Shown piece after piece: positions 1-7,887 of a stretch of DNA of 64,000 nt. The number at the start of each line of letters is the position of its first letter. Within the stretch, counting starts at the first letter, position 1. Origin of the DNA: Aphanomyces cochlioides (taxonomy: Eukaryota; Oomycota; Saprolegniomycetes; Saprolegniales; Verrucalvaceae); the NCBI GenBank assembly GCA_019828595.1, contig JAHQRK010000036.1, positions 62,001 through 126,000 of the forward strand. The letters are read 5' to 3'. A model generated the notes under the pieces. It searched no databases. It was given only the letters and a program-made list of their open reading frames with translations, and was not told where the DNA came from. A program made the translations under genes and the position numbers.

Positions 1-547
1 GTAAGTTGAAATCGCCTCCGACAAAGTGAATGCTGTCGTCTTCAAAGTCGCGAGGCAGATCGTCGAAAAACGGTGCTCGAGAGTGAGCGATAACCGGGGC
101 ATAGACGTTGTGAAAGTACACAGGAACGCCGTCCCACTGAGTTCGAACAACCATGTATCTTCCAGGTCGGTCATGGGTGGTCAAGTGTTGCAGGTCGAGG
201 AATCCAGGCATGGATCCATGGAAATACGATGCCACACCGCAGCGCCGATTGTTGAGTGAGTCGACGCGATCAGTGCGGAGATCGTTGGTGAAAAGCTTGT
301 ATTTGCCAACGCCTACTTCGTTGTTGAGGTGGAGTTGGAAGGTTTCGAGATGTTTGATGTTATTGATTTTGGTTTCTTGAAAGAAAACGGCTTGGGTCGG
401 AATTTGGAGTCGCCGCGCTACAAGATGTCCGTTGTCTTTCAGCCCATTGAGGTTGGCAGTGGTCAGTTCGAGTATGGGGAACTTGGTGAAGAGACCGGCC
501 GCGACCACCTTAGCCACGGAACGCGACAGACGTTGCGTTCGCAACAT
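1..547 (-). CDS. ORF2 N-terminus (EEP endonuclease part), copy A1, truncated by window
   Basis: Codons 1-182 of ORF2 are present, from the ATG at 547 to the window edge. They cover the first part of the exonuclease-endonuclease-phosphatase fold: the QETK motif (catalytic Glu58) and the GGDFN motif (Asp179) lie inside. The start overlaps the end of ORF1 by 38 nt in a different frame. The full protein is described for copy A2. Confidence 0.92.
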   Translation of the reverse strand, partial: MLRTQRLSRSVAKVVAAGLFTKFPILELTTANLNGLKDNGHLVARRLQIPTQAVFFQETKINNIKHLETFQLHLNNEVGVGKYKLFTNDLRTDRVDSLNNRRCGVASYFHGSMPGFLDLQHLTTHDRPGRYMVVRTQWDGVPVYFHNVYAPVIAHSRAPFFDDLPRDFEDDSIHFVGGDFNL

Positions 548-3509
548 CTCCCAGCATGAGTGTCTGAGTGTCGGGTTGGAACATCACTTGGTTGTCGAAG
601 GTGGGGTCCAGGAAGCCAGCCTCATGGAATTCCAGGATCGTGGTCAAGACGTATCGCGACTTCTCGTCTTCGCCGGCATACAACGTTTCCATGATATTCC
701 AAATCAAGAGGCCGAAGCTCGTGTCAAGCAATATGGCAGATAGCGATATGCCCGACAAACAGCGGGAGCCCAAATGAGAAGCCAGTGCAGTGACCGGGTA
801 CTTGGTAGAGGCCACGATCGCAGCATCACTGTTGTAGTACGTTGGAGCATGAATGGACAAGAGAACTTCTGCCACAGCCAACACTTCTTCCAGGTCGCCG
901 CGGTGGAGGGAAATCTCGTCGCCGTCAATGGTAGTATCGATGAAGTCGATGTTCTTGAATAGCTCGATGTTGCTGAAGATGGCTTGAACGTGCTCGCGGG
1001 TCATACGCACACCCCACGTCAATGAGTACAGCTGGGAGAACGGTTTGTCTCCACCCCAAGTCGCTCGAAGCCACCGATGGAGGAGGCGTTGTCTCACAAA
1101 GTACTCGAAGCATGCACGGTCTTCATCAAAAAGTCGGTGCAGTTGCAAGCCAAATTCAATCGGGGAACGCTCGAGATGGCTACACAGCATGTCGACGCGG
1201 CCGTCGTTGATGAGTTGGGCAAGGTTGAACGAGCTGTTGGTCACTGCATCTTCGACTTGGGTTGAGAGATGCAATGGAACTTTGGCTGTCTTGGTGTCGA
1301 GGTCTTGTAGTTCGGCGAGAATTTCGTCAAGAGACATTTCTATGCGCTTGGGAACGCCATCTTGGATCTTGGTGCCGCCGACAAATTGACCGGACGTAGG
1401 GAGGTGGGGAGGGTCATCCGAGACGTCCAGCTTGGGTACAATCGTTGAGATCTTGTAATCGCCAAACTGAGCAACGTGTTCCTCGGGGTTGACACACACA
1501 CGTTCGTCGAGGGCTTCAAACATGTTGGGCGAAATCCAAGAGCGGCCATGCTCGGGGGAATCCACTTGCTGTTGCGTCTTCTTGCGCTTGCCTCTCGACG
1601 CCTTGACGCCAGTCCACTGCGGAGGGTTGGCTTGCGCAGTTTTCCGACGTTTTGGCGCCTTGGGAGTCGAAGAAGGCGGGTTGGTTGGGCTGGGAGCTGG
1701 CTTGTTCAATCCATATTGGCGGGACGTTGCATCAAGGTCCAAACGAACCAAGTTCTTGTCACGAAAATACCACCCTTGACCGTACACGCGGAGACAACGG
1801 CCCTTGAAAAGAATTTCTTCGACGAGACGGCCGTCGCGCTGTATGGTCGTTGGTACGGAGGTTCCTTCAAAGTAAAGGCGGTACCGAGAGCTCGCCATAC
1901 CGCTTGAAGAGGAAACGTTGGGGTAGGAGCCCCACAGGAAGCGTGGCTCCAACTTGGTCATGACGTCGAAGATCAGGCGCTCTTCGTCTTGATCTTGAAG
2001 GCCTTGAGGGATGTCCATGAAAAATCCGCCGAGGACGTGCGGAACGTTCATTGTGAAGTGTTGGGACGAGCCATCTCGAGCGACTTGAATCTTAAACGCG
2101 ATGCCTCGCAGCTTCGTCATCGCTTCGTGAGAGGCAACACCCCACTTGAGCATGCGGTTCGGGATGTCCTTCTCGCATCTCACAATGTCAGCAATCGCAG
2201 TGTCGAGGCCGAGGGCTTGGTTGTCGAAAAGGATCGATGCCATGGCAGCTGAAACATCGATGGTCTTCGTGTGTGCACCCGTGGGCATCTGCAACCAGCC
2301 GACGATGCCGCGCGCCGAGTGCTTCTGGATCGGGAGGGTGTCTTCAAACGTGAGGGTTCCAGCAGCACGCTTGCGAAGGAGGGGTTCGAGTTCCTCCATC
2401 GTGGGCTGGTAAGGAGCAACGTCCTTGGTCTTGATGGCCTTGGCAGACTGAGACCGCTGTTGCGCTTGGAAGGCCCATACGTCGTTGGGGGCCTGGCGGT
2501 TGTTGGGTTGGCCACGGCCAGGTGTCTGGGCTCCGCCAGATTGAGAAATGTTTTCCAAATGCGATCCGGGTGAAGCCTGAGACGATGGCTGGCGGACTGA
2601 GTGAGAGTCCGAGTCGTGCGTCAGACCAACACTCAAGCGTGCGTCAGAGGCTTGGTCTTGTCCGGACCCTGTCCCATGGTGGACAGAGTCACACGTTTGA
2701 CCTTCACTCGCGTTGGACTTCGAGAAGTTTCCATGGGTGACTTGGTCTTGAGTATTCCCATGACCAACACTGGCCACAGGGTTGTTCGCGATTGTTCCAG
2801 ATCTTGCCCGATGATTCTTCGAGAAGAGACCATCACTCATGGAGCGACTAGTCTCGATGGGATCTTGACCTGTCGCCAGAGTGGACTTGTCGCTCGGGGG
2901 ATTCTTCGAGAAGGGACCTTCACTCAGGGATGGACTGTTCTCGAATCTTCCTTGACATGTCGTCATGTTGACGTCGGTGCTTGAGCGAGTCTTCGAGAAG
3001 CCACTATCACTCGTCGAGAGAACATTCTCGAAAGGAACAGAACCCAACGGAGTCTTGCCAGGCAAGCCACCATCACTCACGATGGACGTGGTTGATGGAG
3101 ATTCTTCGGGCAAGGTCGTTGACGTCATGAGCACATCTTCCGAGGTTGGAACGCCGTCTTGCCAGGCTTCGTCGCAAGTGTCAGAGGTCGTTGGATCATT
3201 CGCGGGATCGCAAGCCTTCGTCGAGCGAGTCACAGGCAAGGGTTCAAAACGGCGCGGTTTCGAAGGGGTTGCACGTTGACGTGGAAACGGAACGCGCGTT
3301 GGAGTAGGGAGCGGATTCGTAGACGCGTCATGATGCGAAGCGTTGGAAGCATCGTCGACGTCCTCTTCCAACGACGACGCCATGTCGGTATCGCTTGGGG
3401 ATGGGTCAGCAACGACGATGACGTCCATATCGCTGGGGCTGGACGCCGAGGGAGAGAACGCGGAGGAGCAAGATGGGGCACGAGGGTTGGTCGAGCGGGT
3501 AGCAACCAT
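510..3509 (-). CDS. ORF1 protein of family A retrotransposon, copy A1
   Basis: Intact 999-residue ORF1. I chose the start at 3509 (MVATRST) because the family C ORF1 starts at the aligned residue (MATTRSS). An upstream in-frame ATG at 3569 lies within the tRNA-derived target sequence and is not shared in frame by family C. The protein has a Ser/Thr/Asp-rich N-terminal third, a conserved middle with an RRM-like block and lysine/arginine clusters, and a conserved C-terminal half. It should bind element RNA in the ribonucleoprotein; that role is inferred from the position of ORF1 in two-ORF LINEs. Confidence 0.88.
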   Translation of the reverse strand: MVATRSTNPRAPSCSSAFSPSASSPSDMDVIVVADPSPSDTDMASSLEEDVDDASNASHHDASTNPLPTPTRVPFPRQRATPSKPRRFEPLPVTRSTKACDPANDPTTSDTCDEAWQDGVPTSEDVLMTSTTLPEESPSTTSIVSDGGLPGKTPLGSVPFENVLSTSDSGFSKTRSSTDVNMTTCQGRFENSPSLSEGPFSKNPPSDKSTLATGQDPIETSRSMSDGLFSKNHRARSGTIANNPVASVGHGNTQDQVTHGNFSKSNASEGQTCDSVHHGTGSGQDQASDARLSVGLTHDSDSHSVRQPSSQASPGSHLENISQSGGAQTPGRGQPNNRQAPNDVWAFQAQQRSQSAKAIKTKDVAPYQPTMEELEPLLRKRAAGTLTFEDTLPIQKHSARGIVGWLQMPTGAHTKTIDVSAAMASILFDNQALGLDTAIADIVRCEKDIPNRMLKWGVASHEAMTKLRGIAFKIQVARDGSSQHFTMNVPHVLGGFFMDIPQGLQDQDEERLIFDVMTKLEPRFLWGSYPNVSSSSGMASSRYRLYFEGTSVPTTIQRDGRLVEEILFKGRCLRVYGQGWYFRDKNLVRLDLDATSRQYGLNKPAPSPTNPPSSTPKAPKRRKTAQANPPQWTGVKASRGKRKKTQQQVDSPEHGRSWISPNMFEALDERVCVNPEEHVAQFGDYKISTIVPKLDVSDDPPHLPTSGQFVGGTKIQDGVPKRIEMSLDEILAELQDLDTKTAKVPLHLSTQVEDAVTNSSFNLAQLINDGRVDMLCSHLERSPIEFGLQLHRLFDEDRACFEYFVRQRLLHRWLRATWGGDKPFSQLYSLTWGVRMTREHVQAIFSNIELFKNIDFIDTTIDGDEISLHRGDLEEVLAVAEVLLSIHAPTYYNSDAAIVASTKYPVTALASHLGSRCLSGISLSAILLDTSFGLLIWNIMETLYAGEDEKSRYVLTTILEFHEAGFLDPTFDNQVMFQPDTQTLMLGDVANATSVAFRG

Positions 3510-3560
3510 ATTGTCAGATAGCGTAGAGTGGTACTGCGGGGTAGCTGGCAAATTGGAAAC

Positions 3561-3575
3561 TCCGGTCATAGCTCA
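3561..3575 (+). repeat. 15 bp target-site copy between A1 and A2
   Basis: The sequence tccggtcatagctca is base -1 plus nucleotides 1-14 of tRNA-Tyr. It is the only DNA between the 5' end of A1 and the 3' end of A2, so it is at once a target duplication for both elements. The rest of that tRNA gene now lies beyond A2, at 10916. Confidence 0.95.
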
Positions 3576-3655
3576 CTGCAATGGGGAGGTATATTAATAG
3601 ACTTTCAATATCTACTAATACTAATATTGCCTACTAACGGCTCATCCCACTTCCA
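3576..3655 (-). other. Structured 3' terminus of family A RNA
   Basis: Read in element orientation, the last 80 nt can fold as an outer stem AGTGGG/CCCATT (one G.U) enclosing two hairpins: GCC-loop-GGC, and a 10 bp stem TATTAGTAGA/TCTATTAATA with one G.U. Family C has the same arrangement with different bases in the second hairpin. Such 3' structures are what RTs of site-specific LINEs recognise to start target-primed reverse transcription; that role is inferred here. The same sequence recurs at 14498-14577 and 26430-26509. Confidence 0.65.
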
Positions 3656-3732
3656 AATGCTTCAGCAGATTTTCTACTTTGGGCTTTGGAGTACAGCGAT
3701 TTTTGACTTGTTGAATAAATACTTGGGGCTTG

Positions 3733-6700
3733 TTAATTTGGGGCTGAAGGTTGGAGCGCGAGCAAAGTCGGGTACTTGGCTACCAGTGGGCGATAGACAG
3801 GTTGTCTATGCAAAGTATTGATTGCTGAAATTGCTTCCACTCGTTGAGGGCTGTCAACTTCTTGGAGGCGAAGCCATCTGCGGATCGATGCATGCCATCG
3901 GATGAAGCTGACTTCTTGCCAAATTTCTGGCGGAGGCGGCTCCTTCGATTCGAACTTGGCGGCGTTGTGCGTTGTCCAAATATAGTGAAGGTTGGAAGCA
4001 CACAGAAGAGCCCAGAGCACAAACAGTATGTCTTGAAGCTGGCTACCGCGTTCGTTGACTTGAAAGCGGTCGATGTTGGTGATGGCAGTCCAATCGAAAT
4101 TGACACCGAAGCATCGCCAAGCGGTCGCGTGAAAACGCCAAAGGGGATACACGCGAGAGCAGGTGTGGAAGGCGTGGTGTTGGTTCTCCGGTGCGTCGCA
4201 ATTGGTATAGACACAGCAAATTACGTCTGGCTGCTGAGGTTGCAAGTAGAACAAGCGCGAGTTGACAGGCAGCATGTTGAACAACAGTCGAAACCAAACG
4301 TCGCCATGGAGGGGAGGCGGCCAACGGCATGTTTTGCGGATGAGTCGCACGTAGGTCGCAATATCTTGTTGCTCGACGCGGGACGATGTCGCCACTGGGT
4401 GCGGTTTTCCATCCGAAGGGGCGTGATGCGCCAAACGTGATACGAGTCGCTTGGGCCAACGCTCGAAGGATAGCAATTGATCTTTGAAAAGTGCCTTGAA
4501 AGGGTGACTTGTTGTATCGATATCGGTCAAAGCAGTTCCAGTTCGAACGCCAGACGTGCGGAGGACTTGGTCGAATATCTTGGTGAGGTGGCTATAAACT
4601 TGACCAGCACGTTCGGGTGCTGCAAATCCCATCGCGCCGTTCGCTTGTAACGTCACTTGTGCCGCACGGTTGTTGGATGACAGTCGATCAATAAACGCAG
4701 CTCTTGTAGGCCATGTCCCTTGCCGTGTCAAGAAGTCTTTGAGGCAGTGGAAACCGTTTTGAGACGCATGTCTACACCATCGACGACACAGAGCAGTCTT
4801 CACGACATTTGATGTAGCACCCGCAGGACCAACTTGCAGAGCGGGGTAGGATGTCAGCCACACGGGGAGGTTCAAAAGTTCTTCGAGGCTTGGTGGCGAA
4901 GCGGTTCGCTTGGCCATAGGTGTGGCGGCCCATTGATGCCAAATGTCGTGCCAAAGAGGATGCAGCTCCCACAAAAACAACCACTTGGAGCTGTGGTTGG
5001 GGAAGTACGTGAGAAAGTCGAACGGGTGGGTGTCGCGATACAGCTTGTTCATGACACGGGAAAATTGTCTCTTGACAAGCAACTTCCATGGGGCAAATGT
5101 GTTGGGTGAATTGGGCTGCATCAAGAGTTGGAGCCGCAGCAGTCGCTGAGTCCGAAGCTTCGAAGCCACATGCGGAATACCGAGGCCGAGTTTTTGATCG
5201 AACTGCCACTTGCGGCAAATAGTTGAGCGATGATGGTCGGTGATTTGCGTCTTCCGACCAAGGATGTACTTGTTGACCATTCTTTGCCAAACGGCAACCA
5301 TCGTTGGAGGCACATACACTGCAGCCGTGACATGCCATAACAACGACAACAACATGGTCGATACGATGAGTTTGCGGCCTTGGATGGTTCGCGCACGACT
5401 TCCCCACGTTTGAAACGCAGCCAGAAACTTGTCGTTCAGTTGCTGGACTTGAAAATCGCGCGGCAGTCGGTGGCCAAAGAGAATACCAAGGTATTTCACT
5501 GGCTTCTCGCTCGGCAAGACGTTCAAGAGGCCACCATCGTCGATGTCTTCGATATCGAGATTGTTGTTGAGCGCCAAAGTCATGCACTTGGCAACGTTGA
5601 GACGAGCTCCAGACACAGAGCAAAAGTCTTCGACAATTGCCATTTGCTCGACCGCCGCTTGGAGGGATGACGAGAGTAGAGTCGTGTCGTCGGCAAAGTA
5701 GATGCTCGTCAGTGAGTCTCCATTTGGAAGGGGAATACCAAAATCAGGAGATCCGCGTAGCATTTCGCCGAGTGGCTCGAGGTAAAGTACGAAGAGCATG
5801 CACGATAGGGGGCAACCTTGCTTGACTCCGCGGGTAGGCCGTATGGTAGGGCCAAGACCGTCGTTGAAAATGATCTGGACCAGAGGCGTATTGTAAAGCA
5901 ACTGAACCCAAGACACAAATGTGGGACCGATGTTCATCTCCTTGAGTACGTCGAAGAGAAAGCCTTGGTCAACCATATCGTATGCCTTGGAAAAGTCGAG
6001 AAACGTCGCGTAGTAGTCGTGGTCTTCATTGGTACAGAAAGTCTGCAATGCTTGTACCAGCATCACGTGGTCGTGCAAGCGACGGCCAGGGACAAAACCA
6101 GCTTGGCTTGGGTGAGCGAGGTATGGGGCAACTTGTGCAAGACGGTAGGCCAGCGCCCGCGATAGAATCTTGACTTCAACCGACATGAGAGTAATCGGCC
6201 GATAGTTGCCAGGGTCGCCTGTGTCTCCAGCCTTGAACAAGAGCGCCACTGCACTTCGGCGTTGTTGGAGCAGGAGGTGACCGTGATGGGTGAGTTGGTA
6301 GTTGAACACCTTGAGCAGGATTTGGGCGAATACGTCCGGGGAGACTTGAAAGAAAGCTGCAGGCCAGCCGTCTGAACCAGGAGACTTGTTCGGGTTCATA
6401 GACTTGAGCGCGCCGCACAGGTCTTCCGCCGTGAGAGGACTTTCCAGAGCGTCGCGCTGTTCTTGAGTGAGACGTCGAGTAATGGCTCGAATGATAGCTC
6501 GGCGACGGGCCCGATTCAACGGTGGTTGGTCTCTTGGAGTGACCATGATGTTTTTCCAATGAGACGTAAAACCAGCCTTGACTTCAGACGGGTCAGTCGA
6601 CGTTACACCGTTGATTGTCACGGACGAGAGCGGCACTTTGATCCCCTTGGGTCGACGAAAAAAGTGACTGGTACCTCGCTCGTTGACGTTGGCGTGAAAG

Positions 6701-7887
6701 TCGAATTGCTGATCCAGGTTGAACTGTCGGTACTCGCTGCGGGCAGTGTCAAGGGCTTGACGGGCGGTATTAACAATGGATGTCTCAACGAGTCCCATGT
6801 CGAATGCTCGGCGGGAAGTAAGCCACTTCATCTTGAGGCTGTTGAGTGTGTACTTCATCGAGTCAATGTACTGGCGATGACTGACTTGGAGACGCTTCTT
6901 CATTCTCTTCAACCAGCCGTACCACTTTGCGCCAAAGTTTTGAGTGTCGTCTGCGCGCATCTCGTCCAAAAGTTGATTGGCTTCGGCCTTGATCGCTGCG
7001 ACTACTTGAGGGTTCTTTAAGAGCTCACGGGGGAGGCGCCAGTAACTTCGGTCGGGAGCTCGCTGCTCGCAGGAGAGGACCACTTTGTGTTCCATGTGGT
7101 CGCCTGCAAAGCTGCTTGGGGAATAGCTTGAACGTGCGTACGTTTGAGCGACGATATCTTGGTCCACAAACAGGTAGTCGAGGCGGTTGCTTCGACCAGG
7201 GCCGCTGTAAACGCGCTCGTTGGGGTGGTGCATCCTCCACGCATCGGTAACACCAAGTGCTGAAAGCCAGGCAATGCATTCCGCCTTACCAGCGTTGTGG
7301 TCTTGGCGAGGTCGAGTCGCGTCCAGATGCTCCTCCAGGGGTAAGTTGAAATCGCCTCCGACAAAGTGAATGCTGTCGTCTTCAAAGTCGCGAGGCAGAT
7401 CGTCGAAAAACGGTGCTCGAGAGTGAGCGATAACCGGGGCATAGACGTTGTGAAAGTACACAGGAACGCCGTCCCACTGAGTTCGAACAACCATGTATCT
7501 TCCAGGTCGGTCATGGGTGGTCAAGTGTTGCAGGTCGAGGAATCCAGGCATGGATCCATGGAAATACGATGCCACACCGCAGCGCCGATTGTTGAGTGAG
7601 TCGACGCGATCAGTGCGGAGATCGTTGGTGAAAAGCTTGTATTTGCCAACGCCTACTTCGTTGTTGAGGTGGAGTTGGAAGGTTTCGAGATGTTTGATGT
7701 TATTGATTTTGGTTTCTTGAAAGAAAACGGCTTGGGTCGGAATTTGGAGTCGCCGCGCTACAAGATGTCCGTTGTCTTTCAGCCCATTGAGGTTGGCAGT
7801 GGTCAGTTCGAGTATGGGGAACTTGGTGAAGAGACCGGCCGCGACCACCTTAGCCACGGAACGCGACAGACGTTGCGTTCGCAACAT
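3733..7887 (-). CDS. ORF2: EEP endonuclease-reverse transcriptase, family A, copy A2
   Basis: A complete 1384-residue ORF2. Residues about 24-270 are an EEP/APE-like nuclease: ANLNG 31-35, QETK with Glu58, HNVYAP 146-151, GGDFN with Asp179, RLDYLF with Asp237, GDHMEH with Asp263/His264. This nuclease should nick the tRNA gene. Residues about 495-830 are reverse transcriptase: KSPGSDG 501-507, NYRPIT 561-566, LDFSKAYD with catalytic Asp631, GVKQGCPLS 687-695, FADD 731-734 and KYLGILFG 798-805. Near the C-terminus a CCVYTNC...HHAFHTC knuckle (1224-1243) resembles zf-RVT. Thr556 is Arg in copies A3, A4 and C. The ATG lies 38 nt inside ORF1, so translation probably uses reinitiation or leaky coupling. 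Confidence 0.95.
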   Translation of the reverse strand: MLRTQRLSRSVAKVVAAGLFTKFPILELTTANLNGLKDNGHLVARRLQIPTQAVFFQETKINNIKHLETFQLHLNNEVGVGKYKLFTNDLRTDRVDSLNNRRCGVASYFHGSMPGFLDLQHLTTHDRPGRYMVVRTQWDGVPVYFHNVYAPVIAHSRAPFFDDLPRDFEDDSIHFVGGDFNLPLEEHLDATRPRQDHNAGKAECIAWLSALGVTDAWRMHHPNERVYSGPGRSNRLDYLFVDQDIVAQTYARSSYSPSSFAGDHMEHKVVLSCEQRAPDRSYWRLPRELLKNPQVVAAIKAEANQLLDEMRADDTQNFGAKWYGWLKRMKKRLQVSHRQYIDSMKYTLNSLKMKWLTSRRAFDMGLVETSIVNTARQALDTARSEYRQFNLDQQFDFHANVNERGTSHFFRRPKGIKVPLSSVTINGVTSTDPSEVKAGFTSHWKNIMVTPRDQPPLNRARRRAIIRAITRRLTQEQRDALESPLTAEDLCGALKSMNPNKSPGSDGWPAAFFQVSPDVFAQILLKVFNYQLTHHGHLLLQQRRSAVALLFKAGDTGDPGNYRPITLMSVEVKILSRALAYRLAQVAPYLAHPSQAGFVPGRRLHDHVMLVQALQTFCTNEDHDYYATFLDFSKAYDMVDQGFLFDVLKEMNIGPTFVSWVQLLYNTPLVQIIFNDGLGPTIRPTRGVKQGCPLSCMLFVLYLEPLGEMLRGSPDFGIPLPNGDSLTSIYFADDTTLLSSSLQAAVEQMAIVEDFCSVSGARLNVAKCMTLALNNNLDIEDIDDGGLLNVLPSEKPVKYLGILFGHRLPRDFQVQQLNDKFLAAFQTWGSRARTIQGRKLIVSTMLLSLLWHVTAAVYVPPTMVAVWQRMVNKYILGRKTQITDHHRSTICRKWQFDQKLGLGIPHVASKLRTQRLLRLQLLMQPNSPNTFAPWKLLVKRQFSRVMNKLYRDTHPFDFLTYFPNHSSKWLFLWELHPLWHDIWHQWAATPMAKRTASPPSLEELLNLPVWLTSYPALQVGPAGATSNVVKTALCRRWCRHASQNGFHCLKDFLTRQGTWPTRAAFIDRLSSNNRAAQVTLQANGAMGFAAPERAGQVYSHLTKIFDQVLRTSGVRTGTALTDIDTTSHPFKALFKDQLLSFERWPKRLVSRLAHHAPSDGKPHPVATSSRVEQQDIATYVRLIRKTCRWPPPLHGDVWFRLLFNMLPVNSRLFYLQPQQPDVICCVYTNCDAPENQHHAFHTCSRVYPLWRFHATAWRCFGVNFDWTAITNIDRFQVNERGSQLQDILFVLWALLCASNLHYIWTTHNAAKFESKEPPPPEIWQEVSFIRWHASIRRWLRLQEVDSPQRVEAISAINTLHRQPVYRPLVAKYPTLLALQPSAPN

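Larger units (their letters stand above)
1..3560 (-). mobile_element. Family A non-LTR retrotransposon copy A1 (3' part outside window)
   Basis: This is the 5' half of a tRNA-Tyr-targeted LINE, running right to left: 5' terminus at 3560, ORF1, then the first 182 codons of ORF2 cut by the window edge. Compared with copy A2, 7340 bp further on, I noticed a single base difference (2879 G against 10219 A). Its 5' end abuts the 15 bp target fragment at 3561-3575, which is followed at once by the 3' end of A2, so A1 and A2 form a head-to-tail pair. Confidence 0.93.

Noticed and set aside
4772..5623. Long antisense and alternate-frame ORFs inside retroelement ORF2 (283, 198 and 185 codons) and ORF1 (143 codons)
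   Set aside because: They overlap strongly supported EEP/RT or ORF1 frames and carry no motifs; they are shadows of the real genes.
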